Assembly: GCA_947643715.1 (NCBI GenBank)
Contig: CANRXB010000027.1
Span: forward strand, 1-33,489
Direction: 5' to 3'
Length of the DNA: 33,489 nt
DNA from: an uncultured bacterium
Lineage (GTDB): Bacteria; Bacillota; Clostridia; Oscillospirales; Oscillospiraceae
Shown here: positions 1-8,408 of the stretch, piece after piece
Layout: each line of letters starts with the position of its first letter
How positions within the stretch are numbered: position 1 is the stretch's first letter
Position numbers and translations under genes: made by a program
The notes under the pieces: model-generated
What the model was told of the DNA's origin: nothing
Database searches by the model: none
Seen by the model: the letters and a program-made list of their open reading frames with translations, nothing else

Positions 1-646
1 AGTCGGCCAGCTCCCAGGCGGCGGCGGTGGTGTAGCCCTCGATGGCGTGGGTCAGCGCGTCCATGCCGGTGGCGGCGGTGAGCCCCTTGGGCATGGTGGA
101 CATCATGTCCGGATCCACGATGGCCACGTCGGGGATGTCGTTCACGTCCACGCACACGAACTTGCGCTTCTTCTCCACGTCGGTGATGACGTAGTTGATG
201 GTGGCCTCGGCGGCGGTGCCGGCAGTGGTGGGGACGGCGATGGTGAACACGGTGCGGTTCTTGGTGGGGGCCACCCCCTCCAGGGAGCGCACGTCGGCGA
301 ACTCGGGATTGTTGATGATGATGCCGATGGCCTTGCCGGTGTCCATGGAGGAGCCGCCGCCGATGGCGATCATGTAATCGGCTCCGGACTTCTTATATGC
401 CTCCACGCCGGACTTCACGTTCTCGATGGTGGGGTTGGGCTTGATGTCGGAATAGACCTCATAGGCCATGCCGTTGGCATCCAGCAGGTCGGTGACCTTC
501 TTGGTGATGCCGAACTTCACCAAGTCCGGGTCAGAGGCGATGAACGCCTTCTTGCACCCCTTGGCGGCGACGATGCCGGGGATCTCTTGGATGGCGCCCT
601 TGCCATGATAGGAGATGCCATTGAGTACGAAACGATTGACTGCCAT
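1..646 (-). CDS. fucO: Lactaldehyde reductase / iron-containing alcohol dehydrogenase, N-terminal 215 residues (cut by window edge)
   Basis: This is a group III iron-dependent alcohol dehydrogenase, closest by eye to E. coli FucO, which reduces L-lactaldehyde to 1,2-propanediol with NADH in fucose/rhamnose fermentation. The nucleotide-binding loop GGGSSMDTGK is at residues 96-105. The run INNPEFADVRSLEG is almost the same as in FucO. Asp196 and His200, the first two metal ligands, fall at the same numbers as in E. coli. The remaining two His ligands lie beyond the window. ATG 646 was chosen because GGAGG sits 9-10 bases upstream; an ATG at 653 opens a different frame. The gene has its own promoter and is probably monocistronic at this end. 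A general 1,2-diol or ethanol dehydrogenase role is the main alternative. Confidence 0.88.
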   Translation of the reverse strand, partial: MAVNRFVLNGISYHGKGAIQEIPGIVAAKGCKKAFIASDPDLVKFGITKKVTDLLDANGMAYEVYSDIKPNPTIENVKSGVEAYKKSGADYMIAIGGGSSMDTGKAIGIIINNPEFADVRSLEGVAPTKNRTVFTIAVPTTAGTAAEATINYVITDVEKKRKFVCVDVNDIPDVAIVDPDMMSTMPKGLTAATGMDALTHAIEGYTTAAAWELAD

Positions 647-690
647 GATACATTACCTCCTGAAGATTCCTGGTCTGGATCGATACTTTC

Positions 691-719
691 ATCATACCCG
701 TTTTCTTGTCCAGCGTCAA
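691..719 (-). promoter_or_regulatory. Sigma-A promoter of the fucO-like gene
   Basis: On the minus strand TTGACG (719-714) and TATGAT (696-691) are separated by 17 bases and lie about 45 bases upstream of the ATG. The rest of the 647-810 gap holds no gene I can support. No clear terminator for the upstream ABC operon was found in it. Confidence 0.75.
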
Positions 720-810
720 GGATCGCATAGGGTAAATTTTGGAGGTCCATGTGGTCATTTCCCGCTCAGATCGAACGGCCGCCATACTTTCCCGTGCCTT
801 GCCCGTCTCT

Positions 811-1569
811 TCACGCCCGCATCTGGAACTCCCGGCTGCGGCAGACGAGCTGCTCCACGAAGGCAGTGGCCGGAGCCTGCAAGATCTGGCTGGGCGGGGC
901 GCACTGTTCGATCCGTCCCGCCTCCAGCACCAGGGTACGAGTGCCCAGCTTGAGCGCTTCGCCGATGTCATGGGTGACGAACAGGATGGTGATGCCGCTG
1001 CGCTCATGGATGCGCAGGATCTCATCCTGGAGCTGGCCTCGGGTGATCTCGTCCACCGCACCGAAGGGCTCGTCCATGAGCAGGATCTCCGGTCCCGCAG
1101 CCAGGGCCCGGGCGATGCCCACCCGCTGTCGCTGGCCGCCCGACAGGGAGCGGGGATACCGCCCCGCCAGATCCGGGTCCAACCCCACGCTTTTCAGGAG
1201 CCCTGCCGCTTTTTCCCTGCGCTCGGCCCCCTTCCACCCATCCAGACCGGAGATGGAGGGCACATAAGCGATATTTTTCTCCACCGTCATGTGGGGGAAC
1301 AGGCCCACGCCCTGGATAGCGTACCCGATGCCCCTGCGCAGGACCGCCGGGTCGCACCCGGCCACGTCCCGCCCTTGTACCAGCACCCGGCCCGCGTCCG
1401 GGGCAAGCAATCCATTCACCAGCCGGAGCGCGGTGGTCTTGCCGCAGCCGGACCGGCCGATGATGGTGAGGAATTCCCCCGGGGCCACGTCCAAGTCCAG
1501 CTCCTGAAGGACCACCTGCCCTCCGAAGGACTTGGACGCCCCCTCGAAGCGGATGATCGGCTGTGTCAT
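811..1569 (-). CDS. ABC importer ATPase, quaternary amine / osmoprotectant type (OpuCA/ProV-like, no CBS domains)
   Basis: This is the cytoplasmic ATPase of an OpuC-type importer, a family that takes up glycine betaine, carnitine, choline or, in the EgtU branch, ergothioneine. Walker A GRSGCGKTT is at 38-46, the LSGGQ signature at 142-146 and Walker B ILLMDE at about 162-167. The His switch is in VTHD. At 252 residues it stops right after the ATPase core, so the tandem CBS domains that sense ionic strength in OpuCA/ProV-type ATPases are missing. It is the last gene of a permease, binding protein, ATPase operon; its ATG follows the binding-protein stop after one base, which suggests translational coupling. 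The substrate cannot be fixed from sequence alone. Confidence 0.88.
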   Translation of the reverse strand: MTQPIIRFEGASKSFGGQVVLQELDLDVAPGEFLTIIGRSGCGKTTALRLVNGLLAPDAGRVLVQGRDVAGCDPAVLRRGIGYAIQGVGLFPHMTVEKNIAYVPSISGLDGWKGAERREKAAGLLKSVGLDPDLAGRYPRSLSGGQRQRVGIARALAAGPEILLMDEPFGAVDEITRGQLQDEILRIHERSGITILFVTHDIGEALKLGTRTLVLEAGRIEQCAPPSQILQAPATAFVEQLVCRSREFQMRA

Positions 1570-1570
1570 G

Positions 1571-2500
1571 TCACCCCTCCAGCAGCCCCTTCTGGACCAG
1601 GAAGTCCCTGGCCACGTCCCTTTCGTCCTTGCCCTCCACCTCTACCTGGTAGTTGAGCCCGGCCATCTCCTGGTCGGAGAACACGCCGTCCAGCTCCATC
1701 AGCGCGTCCTCCAGTCCGGGAAAGCGCTCCAGCGCGTCCCGGCGCACCACAGTGGAGCAGAAATAGTTCACCTGGAGGTGCAGGTCGTCCTCAAGCGCCA
1801 CCACCTTCACGTTCGGATCCGCCAACTTCGCGTCGGTGGTATAGGCGTTGGTCACGTCGATGTCGCCGCTGGCCAGAGCCTGATACTTCAGGCCGATGTC
1901 GATATCCACTACGTCCTTGAAATCCAGCCCATAGGTCTCGCACAGGGCGGGGAAGCCGTCCGCACGCTCCAGATAGTCCGGGTTGCCGCCAAAGATGAGC
2001 TCTCCCGCCGCTTCAGCCAAGTCACTGGTGGTCTTGAGGCCATACTGCTGCGCCGCCTCTTCCCGCACGGCCACGGTGTAGGTGTTGTTGAAGCCGTACA
2101 TGCCCACCCAGGTCATATCGAACTGCTCTTCATACTCCTCCCTGAGCTGCCGGATCATCTCGTCGTCGTCCGTGCCCTTCGCCGGGTGCCCCAGCACCAT
2201 CACCCAACCGCTGGAGGTATACTCCGGATAGAGGTCGAACTCACCGCTCACCATGGCCGGGTGGATGTTGCTGGTGCCGCCGCCCACGCCCTTCGTGATC
2301 TCCACCTCGTACCCGGCCTGCTCCACCAGCAGCCCCAGCATCTCGCCCAGGATATATTGCTCGGTCATGGGCTTGGTGGCGATGCGCACCGTCCCGCCCT
2401 GCGCCGTGTCCGGATCCGCAGGCCCGCTCGTACAGCCCACCAGGGACAGCGCCAGCACAGCGGCAAGGCCAGCGGCGCTCCATCGTTTCCAAAATTCCAT
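1571..2500 (-). CDS. Substrate-binding lipoprotein of the quaternary-amine ABC importer (OpuAC/OsmX-like)
   Basis: This is an extracytoplasmic solute receptor of the OpuAC-type binding-protein family. The N-terminus has a basic stretch, a hydrophobic segment and a lipobox ending LSLVGC, with the lipidated Cys at residue 23, so it should be anchored to the outer face of the membrane. The mature part begins TVRIATKPMTEQYILGEM, and the segment DLYPEYTSSGW is typical of choline/betaine receptors of this family. Length (309) is normal. The ATG directly follows the permease stop (TGAATG), so the two are probably coupled. In ergothioneine importers the receptor is fused to the permease; here it is separate, which mildly favours a betaine, choline or carnitine role. 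Confidence 0.87.
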   Translation of the reverse strand: MEFWKRWSAAGLAAVLALSLVGCTSGPADPDTAQGGTVRIATKPMTEQYILGEMLGLLVEQAGYEVEITKGVGGGTSNIHPAMVSGEFDLYPEYTSSGWVMVLGHPAKGTDDDEMIRQLREEYEEQFDMTWVGMYGFNNTYTVAVREEAAQQYGLKTTSDLAEAAGELIFGGNPDYLERADGFPALCETYGLDFKDVVDIDIGLKYQALASGDIDVTNAYTTDAKLADPNVKVVALEDDLHLQVNYFCSTVVRRDALERFPGLEDALMELDGVFSDQEMAGLNYQVEVEGKDERDVARDFLVQKGLLEG

Positions 2501-3145
2501 TCATTGACTTCCTCTCTTTTTGAAATAACGCTCCAACACGCCCAGCACCAGGTCGCACAAAAGGGCCAGCAGGGCGATGAGCACGCTCCCCGCCGCCGTC
2601 ATGGCCGGATCGTAGATGGTGATGCCCCGATAGATGGCCACTCCAAGCCCTCCGGCCCCCACGAACGAGGCGATGCCCGCCACCGAGATGGTCATGACCA
2701 CCGTATTGCGCACGCCCGCCAGGATGACTCCCGCCGCCATGGGCAGCTTCACCCGCAATAGTATCTGCATCCTGGTGCTCCCCATGCCCCGGGCGGCCTC
2801 CAGGATGTCCGGATCCAGCGAGGTGAGCCCTACATAAGTGTTGCGCACCATGGGCATCACCCCATAGATGGTCAACGCGATGACGGCGGTCCTATCGCCG
2901 ATCCCGGTCACCGGGATCAAGATCCCCAACAGCGAGATGGCGGGGACCGTGTACAGCACATTGCACAGCCCCATCACCGGCGGGGCAAATCGGGGATGCT
3001 CGGCGATCCATGTCCCCAGCAGAAGGCCCAAGGTCCCGGACATGGCGATGGCGCTCAAGGCCAGCGCGATATGGCTGAGCACCAGCCCGGCGAACCAATC
3101 CGCACGCTGGACATACAGCGTGAACATCTCCCCTATCAGATCCAT
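2501..3145 (-). CDS. Permease of the quaternary-amine ABC importer (OpuCB/ProW-like)
   Basis: This is the membrane subunit of the same importer (214 residues, about five or six hydrophobic segments). The cytoplasmic coupling loop EAARGMGSTRMQILLRVKLP, near residues 117-136, is the EAA motif that docks onto the ATPase. The tail SFVGAGGLGVAIYRGI is characteristic of OpuCB/OpuCD proteins. The start is set at ATG 3145 because GGGAGGGACG precedes it; an upstream in-frame ATG at 3208 would add 21 non-hydrophobic residues and has no ribosome site. It is the first gene of the operon. Only one permease gene is present, so the transporter would have to use a homodimer. Confidence 0.88.
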   Translation of the reverse strand: MDLIGEMFTLYVQRADWFAGLVLSHIALALSAIAMSGTLGLLLGTWIAEHPRFAPPVMGLCNVLYTVPAISLLGILIPVTGIGDRTAVIALTIYGVMPMVRNTYVGLTSLDPDILEAARGMGSTRMQILLRVKLPMAAGVILAGVRNTVVMTISVAGIASFVGAGGLGVAIYRGITIYDPAMTAAGSVLIALLALLCDLVLGVLERYFKKRGSQ

Positions 3146-3304
3146 GACGAACGTCCCTCCCCCTATCCGTCGTCCACATCCATCGGCCCTGCGGGCGCGC
3201 GATCCCACGCTTCCCCAAAATATGCGCCTTTCCAGGACACTGTTCCCTCAGGTACGGACCATTTCGCCAAGCTTCGGCCGGGACCGCCAGATATCGACGT
3301 GCTG
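3146..3304 (-). other. Long untranslated leader of the ABC importer operon
   Basis: About 150-160 bases separate the predicted promoter from the permease ATG, unusually long beside the 30-80 base leaders elsewhere in the window. It is GC-rich with several short self-complementary stretches. I could not match it to a riboswitch class from memory, and it holds no convincing small gene. Confidence 0.35.
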
Positions 3305-3333
3305 ATGTTATCACAAAGCTCCCGCCGATTCAA
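3305..3333 (-). promoter_or_regulatory. Putative sigma-A promoter of the ABC importer operon
   Basis: On the minus strand TTGAAT (3333-3328) and TAACAT (3310-3305) have a 17-base spacer. It is divergent from the reductase promoter about 45 bases away. Confidence 0.55.
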
Positions 3334-3374
3334 GCACCACGTCAGACTGCGACCGCAAAAAAAGAAATCAGGGA

Positions 3375-3403
3375 TTGTAGACTGGCCCGTTTTCAGATAT
3401 AAT
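3375..3403 (+). promoter_or_regulatory. Sigma-A promoter of the nitrite/sulfite reductase gene
   Basis: TTGTAG (3375-3380) and a perfect TATAAT (3398-3403) are separated by 17 bases. The ATG is 70 bases further on, at 3473. Confidence 0.75.
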
Positions 3404-3472
3404 ATCCAAAAGTCTTTTTGTCCGGATCCGTCCGGAACGATCTCTTCAGAAACGAAAGGCTGGGACGTCACC

Positions 3473-5020
3473 ATGAACGAGCAGTGGAAAGATACCTTCC
3501 ATTCTGAGATCGAAGGTCTCAAAGAGACCATCGGCGCATTCGAGCGGGGCGAGCTGGACCGGAAAGCTTACAAAGGCGTTTCCGGCGGTTTCGGCACCTA
3601 CGCGCAGCGCGACCCCGCCAAGCACATGCTGCGCCTGCGCATGGCGGGCGGGCGGCTGACTCTGGAACGGCTGAAGTTCCTGGCCGATACGGTGGAGCGG
3701 GAACAGGTGGGGCGGCTCAAGCTCACCACCTGCCAGACCATCCAGCTCCACGACCTGTCCGCCGGTCAGGTGCCTGTCCTCATCGAAGAGGCCATGGACA
3801 ACTCGATCTACAGCAAAGGCGGCGGAGGCGACAACCCCCGCAACGTGATGTGCAGTCCCCTGGCTGGCGTACAGCCCGGCGAGGCGTTCGACCCGACTCC
3901 CTGGGCGGAAGCGGCCACGGAGTACCTGCTGGGCATCTGCCGGGACATCCACATGCCACGCAAATTGAAGGTGGCCTTCTCCAACGGCGTGGACGACAGC
4001 GTCCACAGCGCGTTCCGGGACATGGGCTTCCAAGCCAAGGAGGACGGGACCTTCCACGTCCGCATCGCCGGCGGCCTGGGCGCGGCGAACCCCCGCATGG
4101 GCATATCTGTGGAGGAGAGCGCCGCTCCGAATGAGATCCTGTATCACATCAAGGCCATGATCGACACCTTCTGCGCCCACGGGAACTACCAGAGCCGCGC
4201 CAAAGCCCGTACCCGCTATATGCAGGACACGCTGGGCCCGGACGGCTTGAAAGAAGCCTATCTGGCCTATCTGGCCGCCGCCAAGGCCGCAGGCGGGCTG
4301 GACCTGGACCTCGTCCCCACTCCCATAGAGAAGCAGGGCCAGGGTGTCCTGACCCATCCCCGTGCCATCCCCCAGAAGCAGCCCGGACTCTATGCCGTGC
4401 GCTATCACCCCATCGGCGGCTGTCTGCCCAGGGAGAAGCCGGCCCAGCTCTACCACCTGCTGAAAGACATGCCTCAGACCGAGATCCGCGTCGCCCCCGA
4501 CGAGACGCTGTACGTCATCGACCTCACCGCCGACGAAGCCGAAAAAGTGTTGGAGGTCACCTCCGACGGCGCCCGGACCGAGTTCGAGCACAGCGTGGCC
4601 TGCATCGGGGCCAGCGTCTGCCAGCAAGGCATCCGTGACAGCCAGAGCGCCCTCCGGGCCGTGGTGGACGCGGTGCGGGAGGCAGACCTCCCCGACGGGG
4701 CCCTGCCTCGGATCTGCATCTCCGGCTGTCCCTCTAGCTGCTCGGCCCACCAAGCCGGGACCATCGGCTTCCAGGGCGGGGTGAAGCTGGTGGACAAGGT
4801 CCCTATGCCCGCCTTCCAGATGCTCCTGGACGGCAGCGACGCCGTGGGCCAGGCTCGTTTCGGCTCCCCTGCCGCCACGATACTGGAACGGGACCTGCCC
4901 GCCCTGCTGGTGGAACTGGGCTCCGCCGCCGCCAAAGCGGGACAAGACTGGCACACATGGTCCGCCGCCCACACCCAGGAGCGGGACGCCATCATCGCCA
5001 GATATGCATCGCTCCAGTAA
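3473..5020 (+). CDS. Siroheme-dependent nitrite/sulfite reductase, single-subunit type
   Basis: This is a 515-residue enzyme of the ferredoxin-type nitrite/sulfite reductase family, which makes a six-electron reduction of nitrite to ammonia or sulfite to sulfide on a coupled siroheme and 4Fe-4S centre. The cluster ligands are visible as C377-x5-C383 (ACIGASVCQQG) and C415-x3-C419 (CISGCPSSC). Two ferredoxin-like half-repeats are seen: LKLTTCQTIQLH with NVMCSPLAG in the first half, and HPIGGCLPREK with the cluster motifs in the second. The start is ATG 3473, which leaves an AAAGG element about 13 bases upstream, a rather weak ribosome site. It is monocistronic: its own promoter in front and a terminator right behind. 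No siroheme, assimilation or ferredoxin gene is close, so nitrite versus sulfite cannot be decided. Confidence 0.88.
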   Translation: MNEQWKDTFHSEIEGLKETIGAFERGELDRKAYKGVSGGFGTYAQRDPAKHMLRLRMAGGRLTLERLKFLADTVEREQVGRLKLTTCQTIQLHDLSAGQVPVLIEEAMDNSIYSKGGGGDNPRNVMCSPLAGVQPGEAFDPTPWAEAATEYLLGICRDIHMPRKLKVAFSNGVDDSVHSAFRDMGFQAKEDGTFHVRIAGGLGAANPRMGISVEESAAPNEILYHIKAMIDTFCAHGNYQSRAKARTRYMQDTLGPDGLKEAYLAYLAAAKAAGGLDLDLVPTPIEKQGQGVLTHPRAIPQKQPGLYAVRYHPIGGCLPREKPAQLYHLLKDMPQTEIRVAPDETLYVIDLTADEAEKVLEVTSDGARTEFEHSVACIGASVCQQGIRDSQSALRAVVDAVREADLPDGALPRICISGCPSSCSAHQAGTIGFQGGVKLVDKVPMPAFQMLLDGSDAVGQARFGSPAATILERDLPALLVELGSAAAKAGQDWHTWSAAHTQERDAIIARYASLQ

Positions 5021-5046
5021 AGGCCGCAGCACGCTCCTGCCCACGA

Positions 5047-5080
5047 AAGAAGCCTCACGCCCGACGGCATGAGGCTTCTT
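5047..5080. terminator. Bidirectional terminator between the reductase gene and cutC
   Basis: AAGAAGCCTCA (5047-5057) pairs perfectly with TGAGGCTTCTT (5070-5080), 11 base pairs, and the loop has a further GCC/GGC stem. The A-rich left and T-rich right flanks let it serve both converging genes. Confidence 0.8.
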
Positions 5081-5083
5081 CCA

Positions 5084-5842
5084 TCATCCCCGCAGACGGG
5101 ATGCGATCGCGCCGATATAGTCCCCATCCACCACTCGGAACTGATCTTCCGGCGGATACAGGCATCCGCCATAATGGATGGCCCGGCTGTTGGCGGCAGA
5201 GGGATCCGCCGCTTGACGGTGGCCCGACATATGCACCTGGCTGCATCCCGTTTGGTCGATCACCCAGTCCAGGTTCCGTGCGTTGATCCCCGCCCCGGGA
5301 AGGATCTCGATCCGTCCCGCCGCATATCGGGACATCTCCCGGATCGTGGCCGCGCCTTGGGGCACGTTCGGCTCCTGTCCGCTGGTGAGCACCCGCGTCG
5401 CCCCGAGCTCGATGAGCGCGTCCAACGCCTCCCGCCAGTCTGGGACCACGTCGATCGCCCGGTGGAACACCGCCTCCCGGCCGGACGACCGGGCCAGCTC
5501 CGTCAACACACGGGTACGCTCCACGTCCAGCCTCCCGTCCTCATGGAGGAAACCGAACGCCAGTCCATCCGCACCGTGGGCAAGGAGCAGCTTCGCGTCC
5601 TCCACCGCCGTGTCGAACTCCGCCCGCGTGTAGCAAAAGCCGCCCTCCCGGGGACGGACCATGGCCACGATGTCCATCCCGGTCTCCCGTTTGGCCACGG
5701 TCAAGGCCCCCAGCGTGGGCGTGAGCCCGCCGTGGAACAGGTCGCTGTTCAGCTCCACCCGGTCCGCTCCGGCCCTGTGGGCCTCGATCACATCGTCCGC
5801 GCTGCCGCAGCAGACCTCCAGCAATACCCGTTTCTCCTTCAT
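5084..5842 (-). CDS. cutC: CutC family TIM-barrel protein
   Basis: This 252-residue protein belongs to the CutC family, named for copper homeostasis although its biochemical role is still uncertain. It opens with LLEVCCGSADDVIEAHRAGADRVEL, the family hallmark. It continues with GGLTPTLG, VMVRPR-type VAMVRPREGGFCY, FHRAID and RVLTSGQ, and ends with the phosphate-binding-like GAGINARN. The start chosen is ATG 5842, about eight bases after GGCGGGG; an ATG at 5860 would add six residues. It is monocistronic, convergent with the reductase gene and divergent from the transglutaminase-like gene. Copper handling is family annotation only; no copper pump or chaperone is nearby. Confidence 0.92.
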   Translation of the reverse strand: MKEKRVLLEVCCGSADDVIEAHRAGADRVELNSDLFHGGLTPTLGALTVAKRETGMDIVAMVRPREGGFCYTRAEFDTAVEDAKLLLAHGADGLAFGFLHEDGRLDVERTRVLTELARSSGREAVFHRAIDVVPDWREALDALIELGATRVLTSGQEPNVPQGAATIREMSRYAAGRIEILPGAGINARNLDWVIDQTGCSQVHMSGHRQAADPSAANSRAIHYGGCLYPPEDQFRVVDGDYIGAIASRLRG

Positions 5843-5874
5843 GACAGCCCCGCCTTCCATCTGTTTTCAGCGCC

Positions 5875-5903
5875 ATTATAATATCCATGCCGCATACTGT
5901 CAA
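5875..5903 (-). promoter_or_regulatory. Consensus sigma-A promoter of cutC
   Basis: On the minus strand TTGACA (5903-5898), 17 bases, then TATAAT (5880-5875): both hexamers match consensus. The overlapping octamer ATTATAAT also reads TATAAT on the plus strand (5877-5882), so the site may serve the divergent gene too, although no good plus-strand -35 is visible. Confidence 0.85.
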
Positions 5904-5955
5904 GAAAAGCTCACACATACGGATATCTCTAAAAAGAAAAACTGGAGGTGGGATC

Positions 5956-8391
5956 ATGACGATCCAACGCGAGAAATGGTCCATGCTCATGGAGCGATCG
6001 GCACAGCCGCAACGGCAGGCCATGGGCTTCCTGTGGGACCATCTGCCGGACTGCGACCTGGACTGCTATCCTCCGGACCTGTTCCTGCGCTTCGTGCAGC
6101 ACGCCCTGGCCCTGCGGGAGACCGCCCCCTGGTGCGCCTGCCTGGACTGGGAGATCTTCGCCCATTATGTGCTGTTCCCCCGAGTGAACGACGAGGACCT
6201 GTCCTTCCACCGGGACATCTTCCATCGCGCCCTCTGGCCCCGGGTGAAGGACCTCCCGTCCCAGGAGGAGCGGATATCAGAGGTCAACCGTTGGTGCCAT
6301 GAGCACGCCTCCTACCAGGCTCAGGACGAGCGCACCGCCTCTCCCCTCACCGTCTACCGCTGCGGCAGCGGGCGATGTGGGGAAGAATCGGCTTTCCTGG
6401 TCTCCGCCCTGCGCAGCGTGGGCATCCCCGCCCGGCAGGTATACGCTCCCCGCTGGTCCCACTGTGACGACAATCACGCCTGGGTGGAGGCCCTGTGCGG
6501 GGACCGCTGGCGGTTCTTGGGCGCGTGCGAGCCGGAGCCGGTCTTGGACCGCGGCTGGTTCACCACCGCCGCCTCCCGGGCGGTGCTGGTCCACAGCCGC
6601 ATCTTTGGCACGGGGGCCTCTCCCCTGCACGGAAGATCATTGGGGCCGGATGGGGCGGTGAGCTGGTTCGACCAGACCGCCCGTTATGCCGAAACGAGGA
6701 CCTGCTCCTTCCAAGCCTTCATCGGTGGGCTCCCTGCCGCCGGAGCCCGCTTCCACCTCCAGATCCTCAACGAGGCGTCCTTCCACACCATCGCCGTCCT
6801 CACCGCGGATGAGCACGGCCGCGCCCAAGCCCAACTGGGCATGGGCAGCCTCCACGTACTGGCTTCAAAAGACGATCTCGCCGCCGAAGGGGATCTGGGA
6901 GATGGCGAGCTCGTGCTCCACCTCGCTCCGCCCGGAGCGGACGATGTCCCTTGGACCGATCTCGACTTCCATGCACCGGCAGACCGGCGCCCCGCTCCAG
7001 CGCTGCTCAGCAGCGCTTTGAAAGCCGAGCGGGCCCGGATCCGGTCGCAAGGGAACGCGCGACGGCAGGCATACCTCGCCTGGCCCATCCAGCCGTGCCC
7101 TCCAGAGTGGGAGGACCTCCTCAAAGCCGCCCGCGGGAACCACGCCGAGATCGCCGCGTTCCTCGCCGGAGCAGACCCTCGCCGCCGGGAGCTCCTGCTC
7201 CGGACCCTGGCGGACAAGGATCTCCGGGACGTCACCCAGGAGATCCTGGAGGACCATCTCTCCCGTCTGCCGCCCAGACCGGACGGCCTGCCGGAAGAGA
7301 TCTACTGGCAGTACGTCGCCTGCCCCAGACTGGCGCTGGAAAAGCTGACCGCCTGGCGTGGACCGCTGGATAACTGGCTCTCCGGCTGGTCCGGCGATCC
7401 CATCGCCCTCCACCGGCGGATCTGCGAGGAGCTGGAACTCTGCGAAGGAGCCTACAGCAACTTGTATTGGGCCCCGGAAGCCGCTTTGGCGGCTGGAAGA
7501 TGCGATGAACGCAGCCGCCGGTCACTGCTCGTCGCCGCCCTGCGCACCCTGGGGGTGCCCGCCCGGCTGCGCCCGCTGGACGGCGCTGTGGAGTACTGGG
7601 CGGACGGCGGCTTCCGCCCGGTGCTCCCGGAGGAGACCGGCGTGCTGCGCCTGACCGCTCCCGCCGGCCGGCCCCTGCGATACCGCCTGGACTGGACCAT
7701 CTCCCGCTGGGAAACGGACGGCTGGCGGCTGCTCGCCCCAACGGCAGACTGGAAGGACGGCGGAGCGCTCCTGGAACTGCCAGCCGGACGATACCGGATC
7801 CTCACCTCGGTGCGCCTCCCCGGCGGAAATCAGCTCGCCTCCAGGCGGGAGCTGGTCTTGGACGCCGGCGGAGAGCGGACGATCCCCGTCCGTATGCGGT
7901 CCTGGACGCTGGACGACCTGCTCTCCAGCCAGGAACTGCCCGCCCTCCCCGCCGAGACGTTGGACGGACAGCACATCCCGGACCTATCCCGGATGGGGAG
8001 CGGGACGATCCTGGCCCTCTGGCTGGAAGAGGGCGGGGAACCCACGGAACACCTTTTGAACGAGCTGATGGAGCACCGGCAGACCTTAGAAGGAGCGGAC
8101 ATCCAGGTGCTGTTCCTCCTGAAAGGCCGGGACAGCCTGACCCAGCCCACCCTGGCAAAAGCCCTCGCCCTGCTGCCCCAGGTCCAAGTCCTGTTGGACG
8201 ACTGGGCATACGATCTGGAGTCCGTGGCCCGGCACCTCGGCCGGGATCCGGACGCGCCTCCTCTGGCGGTGGTTTGCACCGGCGCAGGCCGGGCGGTATA
8301 CAGTCACACCGGCTACCGGGTGGGCTCGGCGGAGCTGCTGCTCCAGGTGGCCGCAGCGGTACAGCAGAAAAAATCAGACGAGATACATTGA
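5956..8391 (+). CDS. Large transglutaminase-like protein with a second degenerate copy and a thioredoxin-like tail
   Basis: This is an 811-residue, apparently cytoplasmic protein with no signal peptide. Residues about 115-215 are a transglutaminase/cysteine-protease core: Cys141 in GRCGEES, His174 in NHAWVE, and a GACEPEP loop (Glu192/Glu194) where the third catalytic acid, usually Asp, should lie. Residues about 480-560 look like a second copy: RSLLVAALRTLGVPARL mirrors SAFLVSALRSVGIPARQ, but the catalytic Cys and His positions are lost. Residues about 600-655 read as a beta-rich domain. Residues about 680-805 resemble a thioredoxin fold without a CxxC. The start is ATG 5956 with GGAGGTGGG just upstream. 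Its stop lies inside the promoter/operator of tldD. The substrate is unknown; proteolysis or peptide trimming is likelier than cross-linking. Confidence 0.75.
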   Translation: MTIQREKWSMLMERSAQPQRQAMGFLWDHLPDCDLDCYPPDLFLRFVQHALALRETAPWCACLDWEIFAHYVLFPRVNDEDLSFHRDIFHRALWPRVKDLPSQEERISEVNRWCHEHASYQAQDERTASPLTVYRCGSGRCGEESAFLVSALRSVGIPARQVYAPRWSHCDDNHAWVEALCGDRWRFLGACEPEPVLDRGWFTTAASRAVLVHSRIFGTGASPLHGRSLGPDGAVSWFDQTARYAETRTCSFQAFIGGLPAAGARFHLQILNEASFHTIAVLTADEHGRAQAQLGMGSLHVLASKDDLAAEGDLGDGELVLHLAPPGADDVPWTDLDFHAPADRRPAPALLSSALKAERARIRSQGNARRQAYLAWPIQPCPPEWEDLLKAARGNHAEIAAFLAGADPRRRELLLRTLADKDLRDVTQEILEDHLSRLPPRPDGLPEEIYWQYVACPRLALEKLTAWRGPLDNWLSGWSGDPIALHRRICEELELCEGAYSNLYWAPEAALAAGRCDERSRRSLLVAALRTLGVPARLRPLDGAVEYWADGGFRPVLPEETGVLRLTAPAGRPLRYRLDWTISRWETDGWRLLAPTADWKDGGALLELPAGRYRILTSVRLPGGNQLASRRELVLDAGGERTIPVRMRSWTLDDLLSSQELPALPAETLDGQHIPDLSRMGSGTILALWLEEGGEPTEHLLNELMEHRQTLEGADIQVLFLLKGRDSLTQPTLAKALALLPQVQVLLDDWAYDLESVARHLGRDPDAPPLAVVCTGAGRAVYSHTGYRVGSAELLLQVAAAVQQKKSDEIH

Positions 8392-8408
8392 CAGTCGATG
8401 TATCTCGT
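8378..8408. promoter_or_regulatory. 31-bp palindrome over the tldD promoter, candidate operator
   Basis: ACGAGATACAT (8378-8388) and ATGTATCTCGT (8398-8408) are perfect 11-base inverted arms with a 9-base centre. The palindrome covers the -35 box and most of the spacer, so a bound dimer would block RNA polymerase. It also spans the stop codon of the upstream gene. No T-run follows, so it is not an intrinsic terminator. The regulator is unknown. Confidence 0.65.

Noticed and set aside
3146-3304. Possible riboswitch in the ABC operon leader (TPP and glycine classes considered)
   Set aside because: Conserved core sequences of those classes are not present; kept only as an unassigned leader.
3446-5044. 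Open frame opposite the nitrite/sulfite reductase
   Set aside because: Antisense to intact cluster motifs and running through the terminator region.
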